DNA of 64,000 bases from Allomyces macrogynus ATCC 38327 (Eukaryota > Blastocladiomycota > Blastocladiomycetes > Blastocladiales > Blastocladiaceae), in assembly GCA_000151295.1 (NCBI GenBank), contig GG745328.1:221274-285273 (forward strand), read 5' to 3'. Position numbers and translations under genes: made by a program. The notes under the pieces are model-generated. The model was not told where the DNA came from. It was given only the letters and a program-made list of their open reading frames with translations, and did no database searches. This document shows, piece by piece, positions 1-10,805 of this stretch. The stretch's first letter is position 1. Every line of letters begins with the position of its first letter.

Positions 1-485
1 AGATGGTGCCGCCAAGTTCACAATGTGTACAGAAAGGCGTTAGCCTCGCTTTCGCGTGGTCAGTCGGAAGTCGGGTCGTCGGGTTGGTGTTGTCGTGGGC
101 CGATCACGGTTGGATTACGGACGGAGAACATTGTGCCTGTCTACTGGACGTGAAACTCGATCCAAGGGAAGGTCACGGCACGGCCGACACTATGCGGCAA
201 GTTGCGAGCCGTTGGGTAGCCAGGGTTGCCGTCGCCGTCGTCGTTCGACGTCGTCGAGAGTGGTTTGTGGCGGCAGACAGCACTGAGGTGGTGCAAAGTG
301 ACCGTTGTCAGAGCAGCGCGAGGGTTCTGACAGGTCAATTATCCGGCTTCTTGAACGTTGCCACAACCAACCATGTGCCGGCAGCTGACCACCGCGCATG
401 ATTTCCCACCGCAAATCATCGTTCGCCATCATCGACGAGAGCAAGATCATAACCATCCACGACGACCCAACCCAGCACCACCACC
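1..485. other. Leading region without recognisable gene
   Basis: Overlapping open frames occur on both strands but none gives a recognisable protein, and their compositions look like shadows of GC-rich DNA. The last part probably holds the promoter and 5' UTR of the RRP7 gene that begins at 486. Confidence 0.5.
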
Positions 486-1408
486 ATGACCAGCAAGATG
501 CCAGCACCAGCATTATCCACCGCGACCCTGCTCCCGAACGGCTTCTACGCGCTCACCCTGCCGCCGCTCATGCGCAAGGGCAAGGGCAAAGTCTTTCTCG
601 CCGACAACGACGAGCCCTTGTCCGAGCACGCGCACCAACTGTTTTTCCGCCCGCACGACGCACGCGTAACGAACGATCTCCTCCCTGCCGACCGCACCGT
701 CTTTGTTTACAACCTCCCGCTCGACGCGACGGCCGCGCAGCTCAAGACGCTCTTCCAACCGGCGGGCAAAGTCGAATCCGTTATCATCGGCCATGTTGGA
801 CCCGCCACGACGAAAGAAGAGATCGACGCGCGCATGTCCACCCTCGCAGACCCAACGACCGCCGCACCGCACCGGCCCGCCGAAGTCGCCTACGTGATCT
901 ACAAGAAGGTCACGGCCCTGCCGCAACTGCCCAAGATCGTAAACGCCAAAAACTGGGCCGTCAAGGCCGCGATGCCGATGGGTTTGGCGCGGTACAAGGC
1001 GCAGTTTGACGCAACGCACGCGACCAATCATGCCGCGCTCGAGGAACGTGCCAAGGAGGTAATTGCTGAGTACGATGCGCGCAAGGCCGAGGAGGATCGC
1101 GCGATGCGCACCAAGACGGTTGATGAGGACGGCTTTATCTTGGTCACGCGCAAGCGCGGCGCGCGGGTGGAAGCGGCGCAGAACGTCAAGCCGAAAGAGC
1201 ACGAGCTCAAGGATTTCTATCGGTTCCAGATGCGCGAGGAGAAGCGGAGTCGTACGATTCCATTTTCTTACCCTCGCAGGATCGTCAAGTGCGTGAAGAT
1301 TGACTCGGGTGTTTGTTAACAGGTTTGCTGGAACTGCGCGAAAAGTTTGCGCAGGACAAGAAGAAGATCGAGGAGCTCAAGCAGTCGCGGCGATTCAAGC
1401 CCTACTAG
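486..1408 (+). CDS. RRP7: Ribosomal RNA-processing protein 7 (Rrp7) homologue, two exons
   Basis: Rrp7 is a nucleolar factor of the UTP-C/CURI group that is needed for 18S rRNA maturation and 40S assembly. The conceptual protein is 283 residues, from exons 486..1251 and 1323..1408. Around residues 70-110 there is an RRM-like fold with the RNP2-like string TVFVYNLPL. The C-terminal third is the lysine/glutamate-rich Rrp7 domain. The intron (1252..1322, 71 bases, GTACGA...AACAG) splits an Arg codon. Splicing replaces a short read-through tail with the family ending KIEELKQSRRFKPY, and this decides the model. The start is the first ATG of the frame, 15 bases upstream of a second in-frame ATG. 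The gene converges on the NmrA-like gene. Identity rests on my recall of the family motif; I am fairly sure of it. Confidence 0.88.
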
Positions 1409-1776
1409 AACCCATTTTCCTTTGTGTATATCTCGTCAACTTCTCACTTTCTTGCTCTTGCGATACGCTTTCGGCAACCATGCCCTTTGAAATGCTTCAT
1501 GCGCGCACCCCCTTCTCCACCGTGAGCCGTACTTGCGGATCAGATCCGCAAGTCTTCCTTTCTCCGCCCATATTTTTTCTCGCGGCGGCTCTTCTCTACT
1601 TCTCCTCCACCACGAGATCGGCGTTGGATATCGCACCTCTCAATCTTCCTTCCTGACTTCCGACAAACGTTGGTGCTACAAATCGGCAAGGAAATTGTAT
1701 TCACAAACACATGATTGTACAAGAGCGCACGCTCAACAATCGCGGCACTCACTCACATCTCCAATCTCTCGCACGC
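1409..1776. other. Intergenic spacer between convergent genes
   Basis: This spacer lies between the stop of RRP7 (+) and the stop of the NmrA-like gene (-). It is pyrimidine-rich, as expected for two facing 3' UTRs. I see no gene and no clear AATAAA signal. Confidence 0.5.
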
Positions 1777-2634
1777 TCACGCGGCCAAAATCACCTCCTC
1801 AATCGACGGCCGCTGGTACTCCTTGACCTCCCAAATATCCGACCCGACCGTGAACGCGCCCGTCCCCCACTTCTTGCGCAACAGCGGCGCGAGCGCGAAA
1901 TCGGACGTGGCAATCTCCTCGTCCACATCGTGCAGCGACTGGACCGTAACTTGCGGCGCGACGCCGCCGTGCTTCTTGGTCAACGCAGCAATAATCTGCT
2001 CGCCGTTGGCCACCACCTCGACCAGTGCGATCGTGCGCCCCGCAAGTTCCTCGACGGGTGTGGCCGCGAAAATCGACGCGTACCCGGCGCCAATGTACTT
2101 GGTGGAGCTGAGCGAGATTGAGTGGGTGCGCGCGTCGCTGACGAGGTTGAGCGTGTTGTTCTTGACGTCGATCCCGATGAACGGCGAGTGGATACTGTAT
2201 TCCACGAACCCGCCCGTCAGGACCACTGTGAACGGCACCTCGGCCGCGCGCAATGCCTCTTCGACTTGGTGCTTGGCCTCGATCAGGCCAAACGCCTTGC
2301 GTTCCGTCGGCGTGTAGAGCAGCGCGAAATCGGACGGCGCAAACAGTTTCACGCCCGCGGCCTTGATTGCCGGAATCCAGGCGATTTGGTCGGCGATGCC
2401 AGGCGCGCCGACGGTCGAGATGAGAATGTCGACGCCGCGGAGGGCGGCGGTCAGGGCGGAAGTGTCGGCGAGATCGACCTCCACGGCCTCGACGTTGGCG
2501 GGGAGGTCGGTGGCCGACGAGCCGGGACGGTACAGGACCTTGATGTGCTTGGCGGGCGAGGCGGCGAGGGCAGAGACGACTTGCTTGCCGGCGAACCCGC
2601 GGTGGCCGATGATCGCGATGGTGTTGGCAGACAT
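1777..2634 (-). CDS. NmrA-like / atypical SDR NAD(P)-binding protein
   Basis: This is a single-exon 285-residue protein. The N-terminus IAIIGHRGFAGKQV carries the glycine-rich GxxGxxG dinucleotide-binding motif of a Rossmann fold. It is followed by VLYRPGS, an Arg after beta-2 as in NADP-preferring proteins, and by the segment VDILISTVGAPG. Size and motif order fit the NmrA/isoflavone-reductase-like branch of atypical short-chain dehydrogenases. The Lys of the catalytic isoflavone reductases is not obviously placed, so the protein may be an oxidoreductase or a redox-sensing regulator as for NmrA. It is transcribed away from NOB1 and shares a 675-base divergent spacer with it. The substrate is unknown. 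Confidence 0.8.
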   Translation of the reverse strand: MSANTIAIIGHRGFAGKQVVSALAASPAKHIKVLYRPGSSATDLPANVEAVEVDLADTSALTAALRGVDILISTVGAPGIADQIAWIPAIKAAGVKLFAPSDFALLYTPTERKAFGLIEAKHQVEEALRAAEVPFTVVLTGGFVEYSIHSPFIGIDVKNNTLNLVSDARTHSISLSSTKYIGAGYASIFAATPVEELAGRTIALVEVVANGEQIIAALTKKHGGVAPQVTVQSLHDVDEEIATSDFALAPLLRKKWGTGAFTVGSDIWEVKEYQRPSIEEVILAA

Positions 2635-3309
2635 GGTGGTGGAGAGGGTGGTGGTGGGGGTGGAGAGTCGAGCTGGAGACTGGAGCAGGTCGATGGTGGG
2701 TCTTTCTGGTCCCCGGGTGTCGCGATACTTATACGCGTCGCGTTCACTGTGGGGGTTTGATCACAGGCTGACAAGACTCTGACGCGTCGTAGTGCTTCCC
2801 ACATTCTGCAGACGCGAATGCATTGGAATGCTGTCGCGCTCGGGGATGGCGCAACGTCCGTAATCAACCGCACGACGGAGCTTATCATTGCGCCACGGCT
2901 GGCGGCGGGCCGTAACACGGATTGCGCAACATAGAGACAGCTCGGGGTGGGGAAACGCGTCTGATGCAGTGCCGTTCACCCTGCGCGGCACGATGGCGCA
3001 TTCATGGCGCGTTACGACGGATGATAATCAACCGCAAATGACCGCTTTGTCAACGACGGGAGACACGCGAGGGGCGGGGGGAGGCAGGTACTTGCCGAGC
3101 GGGTGAACGGCTTCCGGCAGCGTGGCGACGAAATAGAACTCCCCCCTCTCTGTCGTCACATCACGCAATCTGCGTCTCCACCTCGCAACGGGTCTCGCGG
3201 ACGAACGTGATGTCGTCAACGCAGCCACCTACCGCTCTGCTGTCAAATCCTCACCGTCGATGAGCTGCCAGCCGACAACCAAATCCAGCACCAACAGCAG
3301 CCACCAACC
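2635..3309. promoter_or_regulatory. Divergent intergenic region (NmrA-like / NOB1)
   Basis: The 675-base spacer separates two divergently transcribed genes, so it should contain both promoters. A TATA-like stretch (ACTTATACGC) lies about 90 bases upstream of the NmrA-like start. No other element is recognisable. Confidence 0.4.
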
Positions 3310-4741
3310 ATGACCAATCCGCCCGCGCCCAACCCGTCGCACAAGACACGCATTCTCGTCCTCGACACGGCGCCGCTCATCAAGCAAATCCCGCTCTACC
3401 ATGTCGCCGAGCGGTTCATCACGATCCCGGACGTGCTCAATGAAGTACGCGACGAGCGCGCGCGCGAGTACCTGATGCGCCTGCCCTTCCGGATCGAGAC
3501 GCGCGTGCCCTCTGAGGAGGCGTTGCAGGCCGTGTCGGCATTCGCGCGCAAGACGGGTGATTTCCCGTCGCTGTCGCTCGTGGACTTGCGCGTGCTCGCG
3601 CTCACATGGATGCTGACCAAGGAGGAGGATGGAATTGGCGCGATTCGCACGGAACCGCGGCGGCCGGGCGAGCAGAAGAAGAAGACACGCCGGCGGGGTA
3701 AGAACCGCGAAATGACGGATGAGGAGTTTGAGCAGGCGGTTGCGCAGCAGGCCGAGCGCGAGAGTGGTGACGCACCAGCATCGGCAACTGCATCGACGGC
3801 CGCCGACACGCCCGTTGACGCTCTCACCGACGCCATCGCCGACGTGCAGCTCGACGCAACGCCCACGAGCGCGTCTGCGGCAACGCCCGTCGAGGAGGAA
3901 GCAACTGGTGACGATTTCAGCGACCTCAACTTCAAGCAATTGCCCGGTTTCGTCGACGCCGATTCCGACAACGAGGACGACGACCACAAGGGCTGGATCA
4001 CGCCCGACAATGTGGCCAAGGCCAAGGAGATTACATTGACGGGTGCCTTGTCCGTGGCCGACAAGCAGGCGGTCCCGTCCGTCTCGTGCATGTCCGACGA
4101 TTTCGCGTTGCAAAATGTGCTTCTGCAAATGAGCCTCAACCTGCTCTCGCTCGACGGCATGGTCATCAAGCAGCTCAAGAACTGGTTGATGCGGTGTCAT
4201 GCGTGCTTCAAGTGCGTTTCCGAGTCGGTTCGCGATTGCGCGAGGAGCAGCAGAGTGGATGGACTGACGGTTGGTTCGATGCGCCATTGCTAGGACGACC
4301 ATGGACATGGACAAGCGATTCTGCCCAAGCTGCGGCGGCGCGACCCTGATCCGCACGTCCTACAGTATCGAGGACGGCGTCATGAAGCTGCACTTGAAGC
4401 GGGTACGTTCCCCACCGTCCCTTCTCCGCCCTTGCACGCGCCGTCGCCAACCCTAACCGTGTGCGCACTGTCCATAGGTCTTCCAATACCGCACGCGCGG
4501 TACCGTCTACTCGCTGCCCAAGCCCAAGGGCGGGCGCGAGGGCGACCAGCTGATTTTGCGCGAGGACCAAAAGGAGTACCAGGTGCAGCGCAAGAACTTT
4601 GAGCACCACAAGAAGAAACAGGAGCGCAAGGGGTGGGACGAGATTATGCTCAATGCCGCGGCGGCCAGTGCGGTCGCGCGGCCGCCGACGATCGGGTTCG
4701 GGAGCAAGAACCCGAACGAGGCGAAGCGCGCGCGCAAGTGA
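3310..4741 (+). CDS. NOB1: NOB1 endonuclease (20S pre-rRNA site D), three exons
   Basis: Nob1 is the PIN-domain nuclease that cuts 20S pre-rRNA to mature 18S at site D in cytoplasmic pre-40S particles. Exons 3310..4211, 4294..4402 and 4478..4741 give 424 residues. The PIN domain starts at VLDTAPLI (acidic residue D19) and ends near residue 110. An acidic, Ala/Thr-rich linker of family type follows. The zinc ribbon is split by intron 1: RCHACFK (C296, C299) is completed by FCPSCG (C311, C314), with TTMDMDK between them as in known Nob1 proteins. The C-terminus has the basic YSLPKPKGG region and ends in KRARK. Introns are 82 bases (GTGCGT...CTAG) and 75 bases (GTACGT...ATAG). RRP7, another 40S assembly factor, lies about 2 kb upstream. 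Confidence 0.93.
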
Positions 4742-5081
4742 GCGGATCGATCGCGTGGTGTGATTCTATAGAGAGTATCGGCTTGAATGGTCGCTGCTCG
4801 TGCGTTGTGACTCTTGGACCAGTTGTCCTTCCAAGCTCCACATCATCAACCGGTCGACTCCTGGACTTCCACATATCAACATGTCAAGGGCCAGCCACCT
4901 GCAACCAGCAAGCAGCAATCTGCCAGCAACACTGGCACCATTTCATCGAATCCAAACTTATTCCCAACGTCCCCCAATCGACACTTCACCGCCCGACACC
5001 GTTTGAACAAGACGCACTCCTTATTTCCCCGACGGTCAACGTAAACGTCAACAACTATAATGGCCAAACAACGGTGCCACA
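4742..5081. other. NOB1 downstream spacer
   Basis: This stretch holds the 3' flank of NOB1 and the approach to the GTPase remnant. No gene is recognisable. Confidence 0.4.
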
Positions 5082-5652
5082 ATGGCCGCTCAGCTGGTTG
5101 TAATCGGCCCATTGCACGTGGGCAAGACGACGCTCATCAAGTTGTTTGCCGACTTGAGCCCGACATTTGTGCCGATCGAACCGCTCGTCGTGGGCAATGG
5201 CGTTGACATGAAGCCTGGCCAAGTTGCTCTCCACTATGTGCCTGCTGATCCAGCCGTCTTCCAACATGACCTCGCTTGTTGCGACACCAATTCCGTCCGT
5301 CCACTCGACGACTGGATCCCCGATTCTCGCAACAGCGCCGCAGCAAACAACCAGGACCCACTCGAGTCGCTGCGCGATTAATTTGACGGTTGTGGGCGAC
5401 CGTTCACGCTCACACCAATGCCACACGACGCGAATTCGGAGACTTGTTCGAAGCGGCTCATATTGGAAATGATCGACACGCGCCTGATATCAACAACGCG
5501 ACCCGCTCTGCTGGCCAAATCCATGAGCGCAATTTGACGGAGGTCTTGGTCAAGGTGCAGGAGGATGTGGGTGGCGTCTCGGCCATTGTGCTTGTTGTCC
5601 AGTACTATGATAACGATTCAGTCAGCACGACCATGAGACGAACTAGCAGCTG
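5082..5652 (+). pseudogene. P-loop GTPase remnant (copy A)
   Basis: An ATG-initiated frame opens with LVVIGPLHVGKTTLIKLFAD, a P-loop that matches in place and wording the GTPase at 10806 (LIILGPMQSGKTQLIKFLAD). After about 99 residues the frame stops. Family similarity resumes in another frame with EFGDLFEAA and ends near VSAIVLVVQYYDN, which parallel EMLDLFEAS and DAAVAVIRYDS of the intact copy. The DTPG motif region is missing. It is therefore truncated and frameshifted. It lies directly upstream of F-box/LRR copy A and seems to replace that gene's 5' end. Confidence 0.6.
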
Positions 5653-6715
5653 ACAGTCCGAGGAATGTGTAGCTACGCAACCCTCGACGCACTCTCGCAG
5701 CACTGGTCTTTTGACCCGATCCAGCCCATTGGTCCACAGTTGAAGCATGTTTTTGTGCTTGAATATAACTTGGATGACGGCATGCCGCTCCCGCCCTTGT
5801 GTCAAGACCTGATTATGTACGAACGGTGATCCGATGTTAATGTTGCACGGCCACACACTGTGCCCAAGTCTGTCCAGTACATTGTCATGGACTATTTTCC
5901 GCCTGAGCGTCCGCAGATCTCATCGTTGATGCAAATGTGCCCTCCATTCCTCCGCAAGTTGACGGTGCAGATTGAAGAGATTACTGGCGGCGATTCGTTG
6001 CGTGTGCTGTGTGAGCGCTTCCCACCCACCCTCTCCACTTTGAGGTCAACTTGGCATCTTGTGACTGCGCCCAGAACTTGGATCACGATCATGGTGTCGT
6101 GAGTTTCCCTGCTCTTCTCAATGCGATTCTGCGCCAACATGACTTGACCGCCTTTTCCAACGGGCTTCTGCGCCCAGAGGACGCCCTGTGCTTGAGGCAC
6201 TGTTCGTCGCGGCTCCTCATGAGCGCCCCATGAACTCGATTACGCTCGATTTTTACCACGCACGCTCATCGAGCCGCTGGATTCGATCGTTATGACCAAG
6301 AAACCCGCACATTAGCCCAAAGTCGAGCGCCTTTACGTGGATTTGATGGGACGCAGCCAGACCTTCGTACGTGCTGTGCCATTTTAGGCACCATGCCTGC
6401 CCGAAGTCGATTGCTCTCTGTGACGTCGCCAGTGTGGCCCTTTGAATTTGTGGAGCTGATCATGACCCAGCTTGTGTCACCAACGCTCGAGAAAATGGAG
6501 ATGTATGCATATGACGACGAGTCTGGACAGCTGCTCTTGCTCGCCCAGCGTGGTGCTGGTCGAACGCTCGCGGGGACAGCGGGGCTTCGTCTCATAAATG
6601 ATTCGAATCGGTTCTCGCTAGTGGTGGAGATGGCGATTCGGGAAGGAGCAGGCATTCACGATGCAGGCACTCAGGATGAGGACGTCAGCTTGACGTTTAG
6701 AGGTTGTCAATTGTG
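5653..6715 (+). pseudogene. F-box/LRR-family remnant (copy A)
   Basis: Several short frames together follow the same order as copy B at 7190-8986: a block around HWSFDPIQPIGPQLKH (copy B HWSLFPIHVMSPQIKH), then GMPLPPLCQDL (copy B GVPLPPVPRAV), then GDSLRVLCERFPPTLSTL, then FVELIMTQLVSPTLEKM, and last DDESGQLLLLAQRGAGRT and DEDVSL. Leucine spacing suggests leucine-rich repeats. Stops and frame changes interrupt it throughout, and no F-box N-terminus is visible. I see it as a decayed tandem duplicate; the function of the intact gene is unknown. Confidence 0.55.
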
Positions 6716-7189
6716 ATTGTCGTTTGTGTTCTTGGGTTATCATCAAGCGTTGTTTTCTCCATTTAATACTGTTGCACCTGGCCCTTTTTCAGCCATACGT
6801 GCTGAACACTCGAGACACATGGCATTTGCCACCACAAACTGCAGCAGACCAAGACCTGATTGCTTGAATGCCAGGTGTGGATCATTTTGGGTGGAGTGAT
6901 GCTGGTCAACGTCAGGGATCCAGCTTTCGTCCTTGGCTCCCCTGGATCTCACAAATGGACAGCTGGGTTCAGCACCATGGATGTCTTCTGCTGGGTCTCT
7001 TCACGCAGCAGCGGCCGCCTGTTCATTTCGATAGCCGTGACCTTGGCCAGCATCTCCAACTTGGCGCACTACTTTCAAAGCACGATGCTCTATCATGATG
7101 AATGGACTGCAGCCCTCATTCTTGACGCCGCCCAGCATGGCAATCGTAAGTGTTGTGATGAATGGCCTGCCACCAACGCACGATTGCTG
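6716..7189. other. Spacer between tandem F-box/LRR remnants
   Basis: Only short frames without recognisable similarity are present. It probably contains the old promoter of copy B. Confidence 0.35.
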
Positions 7190-8986
7190 AGCTCAGCGCA
7201 ATCCCGCCGAGCGCTTGCCGTTTGACGTTCTCAAAGTGCTGTGCAAGCACCTGCTCACCGTTTCGGATTTGGGGTTGTGAGATGCTGCTGCACTTTGCCA
7301 TTTCATTGGCAGTCTTTTTCGCTCCAGCGATCCGCACTACATTCCATCAACCGCATTCGGACCCCCAGCTTGGCTGATTGGATCTAAATGGAGACTCAAG
7401 TGATGCAGTTCTGCGTCAGGAGATGCTCAGCCAGTGGAAAATCCAGGCTGAACTACTAGGGAATTGCAGGCTCAACAATCCGGCTGACAAGTCTCATCTG
7501 GCCGCTTGGGTTGCGTCTCTCATTCTTCCAGTGCGGAACAAGAACCTTGAGTACGTGCTGCCATTGAGGCTTGAGGAACCCATTGACACGCTCCACAGCA
7601 CTGGTCCCTCTTTCCGATTCACGTCATGAGCCCACAGATCAAGCATTTCCAAGTGTTTGAGCAGTTTTTGAAAGAGGGCGTGCCACTCCCGCCTGTGCCA
7701 AGAGCTGTCTGTATTTCTCGATTGGTCCAACAGACACTGCTACACGGCTGCCCATTGTACCGCAGTCCATCAAGCACATTGGAATGAATTTCTTCACCTT
7801 GACTGCTCAAGAGGTCACGATTGTGATCCAACTCTTCCCTCCTGACCTCTGAAAGCTGACCTTGAGCGTCGAAACAATCATTGGTGACAATGTGTTGCGT
7901 GTGATGTAAGAACATGTCCCACCCACTCTCTCCACATTCGAAGTTGCTGTAGCGCACCGTGACGGTACCACCAGTGCGCTTGCCCTTTTCGATGCGATCT
8001 GGTGCCAGCATGACTTAGCCGTCTTCTCCAACAACCTGTTACATGTGCAGGACGCTGTTCCCATGCTCAAGGCGCTGGCTGCAGTAACACTTCATAAGCG
8101 TCCTATGCACTCTGTGTGACGCTCGGGTTTCTGCCGCCCGTGCTGACTGTCCCACTGGGGCGGGAATGTCTGGGTGAGAAACCCACTTAGCAGCTCGAGA
8201 CAGATTACCTCTGTGTGGATTTGATGGGATCACAGCCTGACCTGGATGTGTGCTGTGCCCTTTTGGGTATGATGCCAGCTCCATGCTCAGAGCTCTCCAT
8301 TTTTTCGCACATTTGGCCTGATGAGCTTGTCAAGCTGGTCATGACCCAGCTCGTGTCGCCAACGCTCAAGGAAATGGGTCCAGATGCCGTTAACCGGAAG
8401 ATTCCCAACTTCTCAATGGATCTGCCCACAACATGTCTCCGACTGTTGCTCTTGCACTTCCCGCCCATGCCAACTGTTTTCACCCTATCCGGCTGCCTCC
8501 TGGCGCGCACATTTTCGATGCACACGGTTCCCGTGCACAGTCACGGCCCTGGAGCTCAACCACAACAAGTTGACGGTGTCTGATTTGCTATCTCTTCAAT
8601 CGAAGTGGCCGCCGCACCTCCAGTCGCTGAACCCGAGGTACAACAAGGTTTACACAGTCATGATGCCCTTGCCGCAATCACTCTGGATTCAATATCTTTC
8701 CGAGAACCCAAACCTGAGCGATGGGCTCGACGCCATCACGCAGTGGATGCTCACCTTGCCGCTTGGATTGCGCGAGCTCTATGTTCACGACTGCCTTTTT
8801 GATGACGAGGCGGGACGGTTGCTCTTGCTTGCGCAGCGTCGTGCTGGTCCAACACGTGCGGTAGCTCGGCTTCGGATCTTTGCTGATTCGAACCGATTCT
8901 CGCCGGAAATGGAGAAGGCAAGACGGGAAGAAGCGGGAATTCACGATGCGGCAATTTGTGACGAGGACGTCGGTCTGGGCCCATGA
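7190..8986 (+). pseudogene. F-box/LRR-family remnant (copy B)
   Basis: A frame starting near 7205 reads PAERLPFDVLKVLCKHLLTV, an F-box-like helix set, and then stops at TGA 7278-7280 in the context LGL*DAAAL, where an Arg (CGA) would fit. Leucine-rich blocks follow in shifting frames: KHFQVFEQFL, IVIQLFPPDL, NVLRVM. A long open stretch (8384..8986) contains LNHNKLTVSDLLSLQSKWPP, LGLRELYVHDCLFDDEAG and DEDVGLGP. The F-box plus LRR order suggests a substrate-recognition subunit of an SCF ubiquitin ligase in the intact ancestor. The 200-residue 3' frame is still open, so the tail may be expressed. Confidence 0.55.
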
Positions 8987-9653
8987 GATAGTCGGGCGAG
9001 ACAGCAATCTTTATCTCGGCAGGAATGAAAATGGGGAGCAGCTTGATGTCATTCTCTTTTTTTTTTTTTTTTTTCCCGTACCACTTTCTTTTCGTTCCAT
9101 CCTCCCCACCCTGTTGTTGGCATGTTTGGTCGCTGGTCAAGTTGTTGGGTGCGGTCCATCTGCTGCGTGCGTGCACGTTGTAAGAGCATCGTCTTCGCAA
9201 ACCCTGTCTGGACAGATCGCTACACATGTAGACTGTCGATTGACCGAGCGATATTGAGGCACACAAGGGGCCATGAACTGTCTGTTCGTTGCGTTCCGTG
9301 CGGTCGCAGCTTCGACTCGTTTTGACTGCTTCGATGTTTGAGAGTTCGAGGATATTGTCATTTTACTTCCATGTAATGTGGCTTGGGTTGTTGGGTGGAC
9401 GAGTGGTTGGGTGGACGAGTGTGTGGTGGCGTCGTTCCAACAGAACGCCGAAAACGCGCTCTTCCACCGATCTCCGTTCAGGTCCTCGGCGCGCCTTCGG
9501 TTCACCCTCACTCTCCCCCCACTCCTCTCAGACTTCGCTCCACCTTGCCCTTTTTTCGCTCGCCGCGCAGAGCTGGCAAGCAGCACCGACGCGCTGCGGC
9601 CTGTGCACGGCCGCCGTACTCGCTCGTTGCACCAGCGCGCCACTCCCGTCATC
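8987..9653. other. Intergenic region with a T17 tract
   Basis: No gene is recognisable. A run of 17 T lies at 9058-9074. The 3' part, rich in CT and GC, is the likely promoter and 5' UTR of the gene starting at 9654. Confidence 0.45.
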
Positions 9654-10430
9654 ATGATGGCCACAGATATGATCAAGGAGGACCTGATCCGCAGCATCAA
9701 CCACGGCGTCAGCAGCGCACCGCCAAGCTATGCCAAGGTGTCCAGCAAGCGGTCCTCCAGCACAAGTGACCTCAAGGAACAGTTGCTCCAGCCCGCTTCC
9801 GGCTCGGCGTCCGATGCCCTCTTCCCCTCGACCAAGATCCTCGCAGCTCTTCGATTTCTGATCTTCAGCGAGAGCCCTGCTAACTATGCTGCGGTCGAGA
9901 ATTTGTTGGCCGAGGACCCGTTGTCGAGTGTCGTCGAGAGGACGCATGTGCGGCTGCCATTTGCGCCCGCCCTGAACCTGTTCGTGACCACTTACTCGGT
10001 CGCATCGGCGCAACTCAAGCTGCGTTGGCTCGGCACGGACACGGCACCGGCGCCGCTCGCCACCCTGGTCGAGACCGCGTCGTCGTCGACCGAAATGTCG
10101 GAGCTGTTTGCCGTCACGAACGACAAGCTCGAGCTGATCAAGACGATGGGCGGTGACGGAAAGGACGGAAACGTTCTTGTCGAGTTGGTGCAGCTGCCCA
10201 CGCCCGCCGATATGCTCTTTTTGCACGAGACGGATCGGCAAGCGTATTTTGACACGCTCGTTCGCATTATCAACGTTGTATTCCGCTCCAGCATTGCCCC
10301 ACAGGGCCTCATTTTTGCGAGCGGGTACGATTTGACTTCTTCTTCCTTTTGTCCAAAACTTGCTGGTTTCCCCAGAACTCAATTCACCCGCATTGACCAC
10401 TTCAGATATCCGGAGGGCTCCACTTGCTAA
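9654..10430 (+). CDS. Unknown protein, first gene of a repeated two-gene unit
   Basis: I do not recognise this protein. From the tandem ATGs at 9654/9657 the frame gives 258 residues. The N-terminal 45 residues are Ser-rich and probably disordered. A conserved core runs from ILAALRFLIFSESP to NVVFRSSIAPQGLIFASG, with the landmark strings LRWLGTDTAPAPLATLVE and LVELVQLPTPADMLFL. The core is called conserved because it recurs in pseudogene copies at 12198-12788 (+) and 55176-55385 (-). A possible 51-base intron (GTACGA...CCCCAG, 10324..10374 approx.) keeps the frame, so the tail may lose 17 residues after splicing. The GTPase gene starts 375 bases downstream in the same direction. No signal peptide or membrane segment is seen. 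Confidence 0.6.
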   Translation: MMATDMIKEDLIRSINHGVSSAPPSYAKVSSKRSSSTSDLKEQLLQPASGSASDALFPSTKILAALRFLIFSESPANYAAVENLLAEDPLSSVVERTHVRLPFAPALNLFVTTYSVASAQLKLRWLGTDTAPAPLATLVETASSSTEMSELFAVTNDKLELIKTMGGDGKDGNVLVELVQLPTPADMLFLHETDRQAYFDTLVRIINVVFRSSIAPQGLIFASGYDLTSSSFCPKLAGFPRTQFTRIDHFRYPEGSTC

Positions 10431-10805
10431 TATGGAGAGCGGATGTTTTCGTGAGCCTTGGAGCTCGTCATTCAAAACGACGTTTCCTTTGCGTCGATGG
10501 ATCATCAATCCATCGTCAGACAGAGAGACGTGGTTCTGCTGACGTGGTCCTGACAGTCTTGGAACTAAAAATAGTGAGAGGAAGAGCGAGAGTGGGCCCA
10601 GGCCTTTTATGGTCGCTCAGAACCGAGCATTAGCGTTGAAGGGACCGAGATGTAGCCGACAAGTGTTTCTGACGTGGTTGAGCGCTACATGCCAGTCGGG
10701 AGAGAACTCATCCCCTGCCCTGACGCCAGTTCTCTCAGCAGCTCCGCGATTCATTCCTCGCACCGCTTCCGCAGGCGCAGTCCCATCATCATCATCAGCA
10801 TCGAC

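Noticed and set aside
3..401. Open frame at the left edge
   Set aside because: Composition is random, there is no recognisable motif, and competing frames overlap on both strands.
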